DNA of 34,873 bases from an uncultured Eggerthellaceae bacterium (GTDB taxonomy: Bacteria; Actinomycetota; Coriobacteriia; Coriobacteriales; Eggerthellaceae), in contig CAKTVK010000011.1 of the NCBI GenBank assembly GCA_934623455.1, positions 1 to 34,873 on the forward strand, read 5' to 3'. The translations under genes and the position numbers were made by a program. This document shows, one piece after another, positions 33,332 to 34,873 of this stretch. Each line of letters begins with the position of its first letter. Within the stretch, counting starts at the first letter, position 1. Under the pieces are notes generated by a model. The model was not told where the DNA came from. It made no database searches and saw only the letters and a list, made by a program, of their open reading frames with translations.

Positions 33332-33952
33332 ATGGCTGAATATGCATTCTATTTCGACGCCTCTCGCTGCACGGGCTGCAAGACCTGCGAGCTGGCATGC
33401 AAGGATTACCACGACTTGTCCGCCGACGTGGCATTCCGCAAGGTTTACGAGTACTGCGGCGGCGGCTTTACCGCAAATGCCGATGGCACGTACACCAACG
33501 ATGTGTGGGGTTACTACACGTCCATGAACTGCAATCACTGCGAAAACCCTGCTTGCATGCAGGTGTGCCCCACGGGCGCTATGCATCGCGACGAGCGCGG
33601 CTTTGTTTCCGTTGACCACGATCGCTGCGTAGGCTGCAAGTACTGCGCTATGGCGTGCCCCTACAACGTGCCGTCGTTTGATGCCGTGCTGGGCCAGATG
33701 CGCAAGTGCGACGGTTGCTCGGCGCGCGTTGCCAAGGGCGAAAACCCCATTTGCGTGGACGCCTGCCCGCTGTACGCGCTTGATTTCGGCAAGGCCGACG
33801 AGATGGTAAAGAAGTACGGCGAAAGCGTTTGGTCTGCCCCTATGCCCGACCCGAGCTTCACCAACCCGACCACCATTATGAAGGGCTGCCCCACTTCGCG
33901 TACCATGGGTTCGCAGGAAGGTAAACTCATGAACCCGAAGGAGGTCATGTAA
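33332..33952 (+). CDS. dmsB: DMSO reductase-family Fe-S electron transfer subunit DmsB-like
   Basis: A 206-residue ferredoxin-like protein with four Cys clusters for [4Fe-4S] centres: CTGCKTCELAC, CNHCENPACMQVC, CVGCKYCAMAC and CDGC with CVDAC. It passes electrons from the membrane anchor to DmsA. It has no signal peptide and would be exported with DmsA. GGGAGG lies 7 bp before the ATG. It starts 12 bp after dmsA and its stop abuts the dmsC start. Confidence 0.94.
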   Translation: MAEYAFYFDASRCTGCKTCELACKDYHDLSADVAFRKVYEYCGGGFTANADGTYTNDVWGYYTSMNCNHCENPACMQVCPTGAMHRDERGFVSVDHDRCVGCKYCAMACPYNVPSFDAVLGQMRKCDGCSARVAKGENPICVDACPLYALDFGKADEMVKKYGESVWSAPMPDPSFTNPTTIMKGCPTSRTMGSQEGKLMNPKEVM

Positions 33953-34801
33953 ATGTTGTTCGAAACTGCTGCGAGCGAGATTTCGCTGCTTATCTTCACC
34001 GTTTTGGTGCCGATGGGCGTTACTGCTATGGGTCTTTTGGGCCTGGTGCGTGCTTCGTTGGGTCTGTCCGACGAAGCCGCCAAGAAGTTCGACATCCTGT
34101 TGAGCATTCCGGCTGTTGTTACCATTGTGGGCTTAGTTGCTTCTTTTACCCACCTGGGAAGCCCGTCTCACGTGTTCGGCATGGCTTCGGGCATTGGCAC
34201 TTCGCCGCTGTCGAATGAGATCGTGGTTGCCGGCATTGCCATTCTGGTTGCCATTGTGTACTGGATCTTCGCGCTGGCGAAGCATCCCGAGGCAGGCACG
34301 CATAAAGTGTTCGGCATTGTGCTTATCGTGTTGGGCCTGATCTGCGCGCTGTTCACCGGTCTTGCTTACATGATGCCCACCATTGCCACGTGGAATTCTC
34401 CTTTGGGCGCGGTAAGCCAGGTGTGCGCCGCCCTGTTTGGCGGTGCTGCTCTGGCGGCGTTGGTGCTGGCGCTTGCGGGTGCCAAGGCTGACAAGCTGAT
34501 TGGCGCTTGTGCGCTGGTTGGTGCTGCGGGCGTTGCTATCCTGGTGCTTGTCCAGGGCGGTATGGCTGGCGGCGTGGTCAACTCCGCAGGTCTGACGGTT
34601 GCTGCGGTAATGGGTCAGTACTGGGTTGTTGCTGTGATTGCCATTGTGCTTGCTGCGGTTGCCGCGTTCCTGGTATTCAAGAACGCTACAGTTGAGGGCG
34701 CTGTCCCGATGATGGCCGTTGCTACCGTTGCCGCGCTGGTTGCTCTGGTGCTTGTGCGCATCTGCTTCTACGGAATCTTCCTTTCCGTGGGTCTGTTCTA
34801 G
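33953..34801 (+). CDS. dmsC: DMSO reductase-family membrane anchor DmsC-like
   Basis: A 282-residue protein with about eight membrane segments. The conserved ASFTHLGSPSHVFGMASGIGTSPLSNEI segment is shared with the orphan DmsC-like protein at 27838-28710. It takes electrons from menaquinol and anchors DmsAB. GGAGG lies in the end of dmsB just before the start. It is the last gene of the dmsABC unit and is followed by a probable terminator. Confidence 0.92.
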   Translation: MLFETAASEISLLIFTVLVPMGVTAMGLLGLVRASLGLSDEAAKKFDILLSIPAVVTIVGLVASFTHLGSPSHVFGMASGIGTSPLSNEIVVAGIAILVAIVYWIFALAKHPEAGTHKVFGIVLIVLGLICALFTGLAYMMPTIATWNSPLGAVSQVCAALFGGAALAALVLALAGAKADKLIGACALVGAAGVAILVLVQGGMAGGVVNSAGLTVAAVMGQYWVVAVIAIVLAAVAAFLVFKNATVEGAVPMMAVATVAALVALVLVRICFYGIFLSVGLF

Positions 34802-34857
34802 GGAAGCGCTGATTAACTGAGGTTTCTATCTCCCCGATGCGCCTTCCCGCCGTTTTT
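34801..34857 (+). terminator. Possible intrinsic terminator of dmsABC
   Basis: GGGAAGCGC pairs with GCGCCTTCCC (one bulged base) and is followed by GCCG and six T residues. The hairpin starts at the last base of the dmsC stop codon and has a large loop, so it is moderately convincing. Confidence 0.5.
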
Positions 34858-34873
34858 TCGCGATTCCCGGCCG

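Noticed and set aside
30800..33619. A 939-codon minus-strand frame opposite dmsA
   Set aside because: Antisense to DmsA/DmsB with intact cofactor motifs; composition is typical of a shadow frame.

Overview
The window looks like a chromosome segment of an anaerobic, moderately high-GC actinobacterium of the class Coriobacteriia, most likely family Eggerthellaceae. This is an inference from gene content: a giant activase-type 2-hydroxyacyl-CoA dehydratase-like protein, an anaerobic (cbi) cobalamin pathway, DMSO-reductase-type molybdoenzyme genes, and a polytopic membrane protein ending in a LuxR helix-turn-helix. Several proteins carry Ala/Gly/Ser/Thr-rich inserts or tails. No tRNA, rRNA, CRISPR array, phage gene or transposase was found.

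Layout. 1-2970 (+): 3' part of the activase/dehydratase-like gene, cut by the window edge. 2971-3780: an 810-bp non-coding convergent junction packed with inverted-repeat elements. 3781-5357: an AEC-family carrier divergent from a TetR-family regulator, with a perfect palindrome between them. 5531-22298 (-): about 16.8 kb of same-strand genes that can be read as one corrinoid unit. In transcription order these are a small lipoprotein, a substrate-binding lipoprotein, a FecCD-type permease, an ABC ATPase with an extra C-terminal domain, cbiD, cbiF, a cbiG-cbiH fusion, cbiJ/cobK, a cbiE-cbiT fusion, cbiA, cbiB, a CobD-like aminotransferase, cbiP and cbiC. A well-formed cobalamin riboswitch (about 22444-22588) lies upstream. 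22781-24331: a 75-aa unknown protein (+) converging on an Mrp/ApbC-like ATPase (-). 24560-25861 (+): an amidohydrolase of the MTA/SAH deaminase type. 25927-30405 (-): a membrane LuxR regulator, an orphan DmsC-like anchor and a radical SAM protein, divergent from dmsA-dmsB-dmsC (+, 30875-34801).

How it fits together. The riboswitch probably couples corrinoid uptake and corrin-ring synthesis to the cobalamin level. The Dms locus is a candidate anaerobic respiratory reductase whose divergent half may supply regulation and maturation. 

The most unusual signal is non-coding. A 31-bp palindrome with a fixed asymmetric loop occurs six times. It always appears as an inverted pair bracketing a convergent gene junction, at three of the four such junctions. 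Two of these junctions also contain a 122-bp hairpin-forming element, in opposite orientations, with a compensatory base-pair change in its stem.
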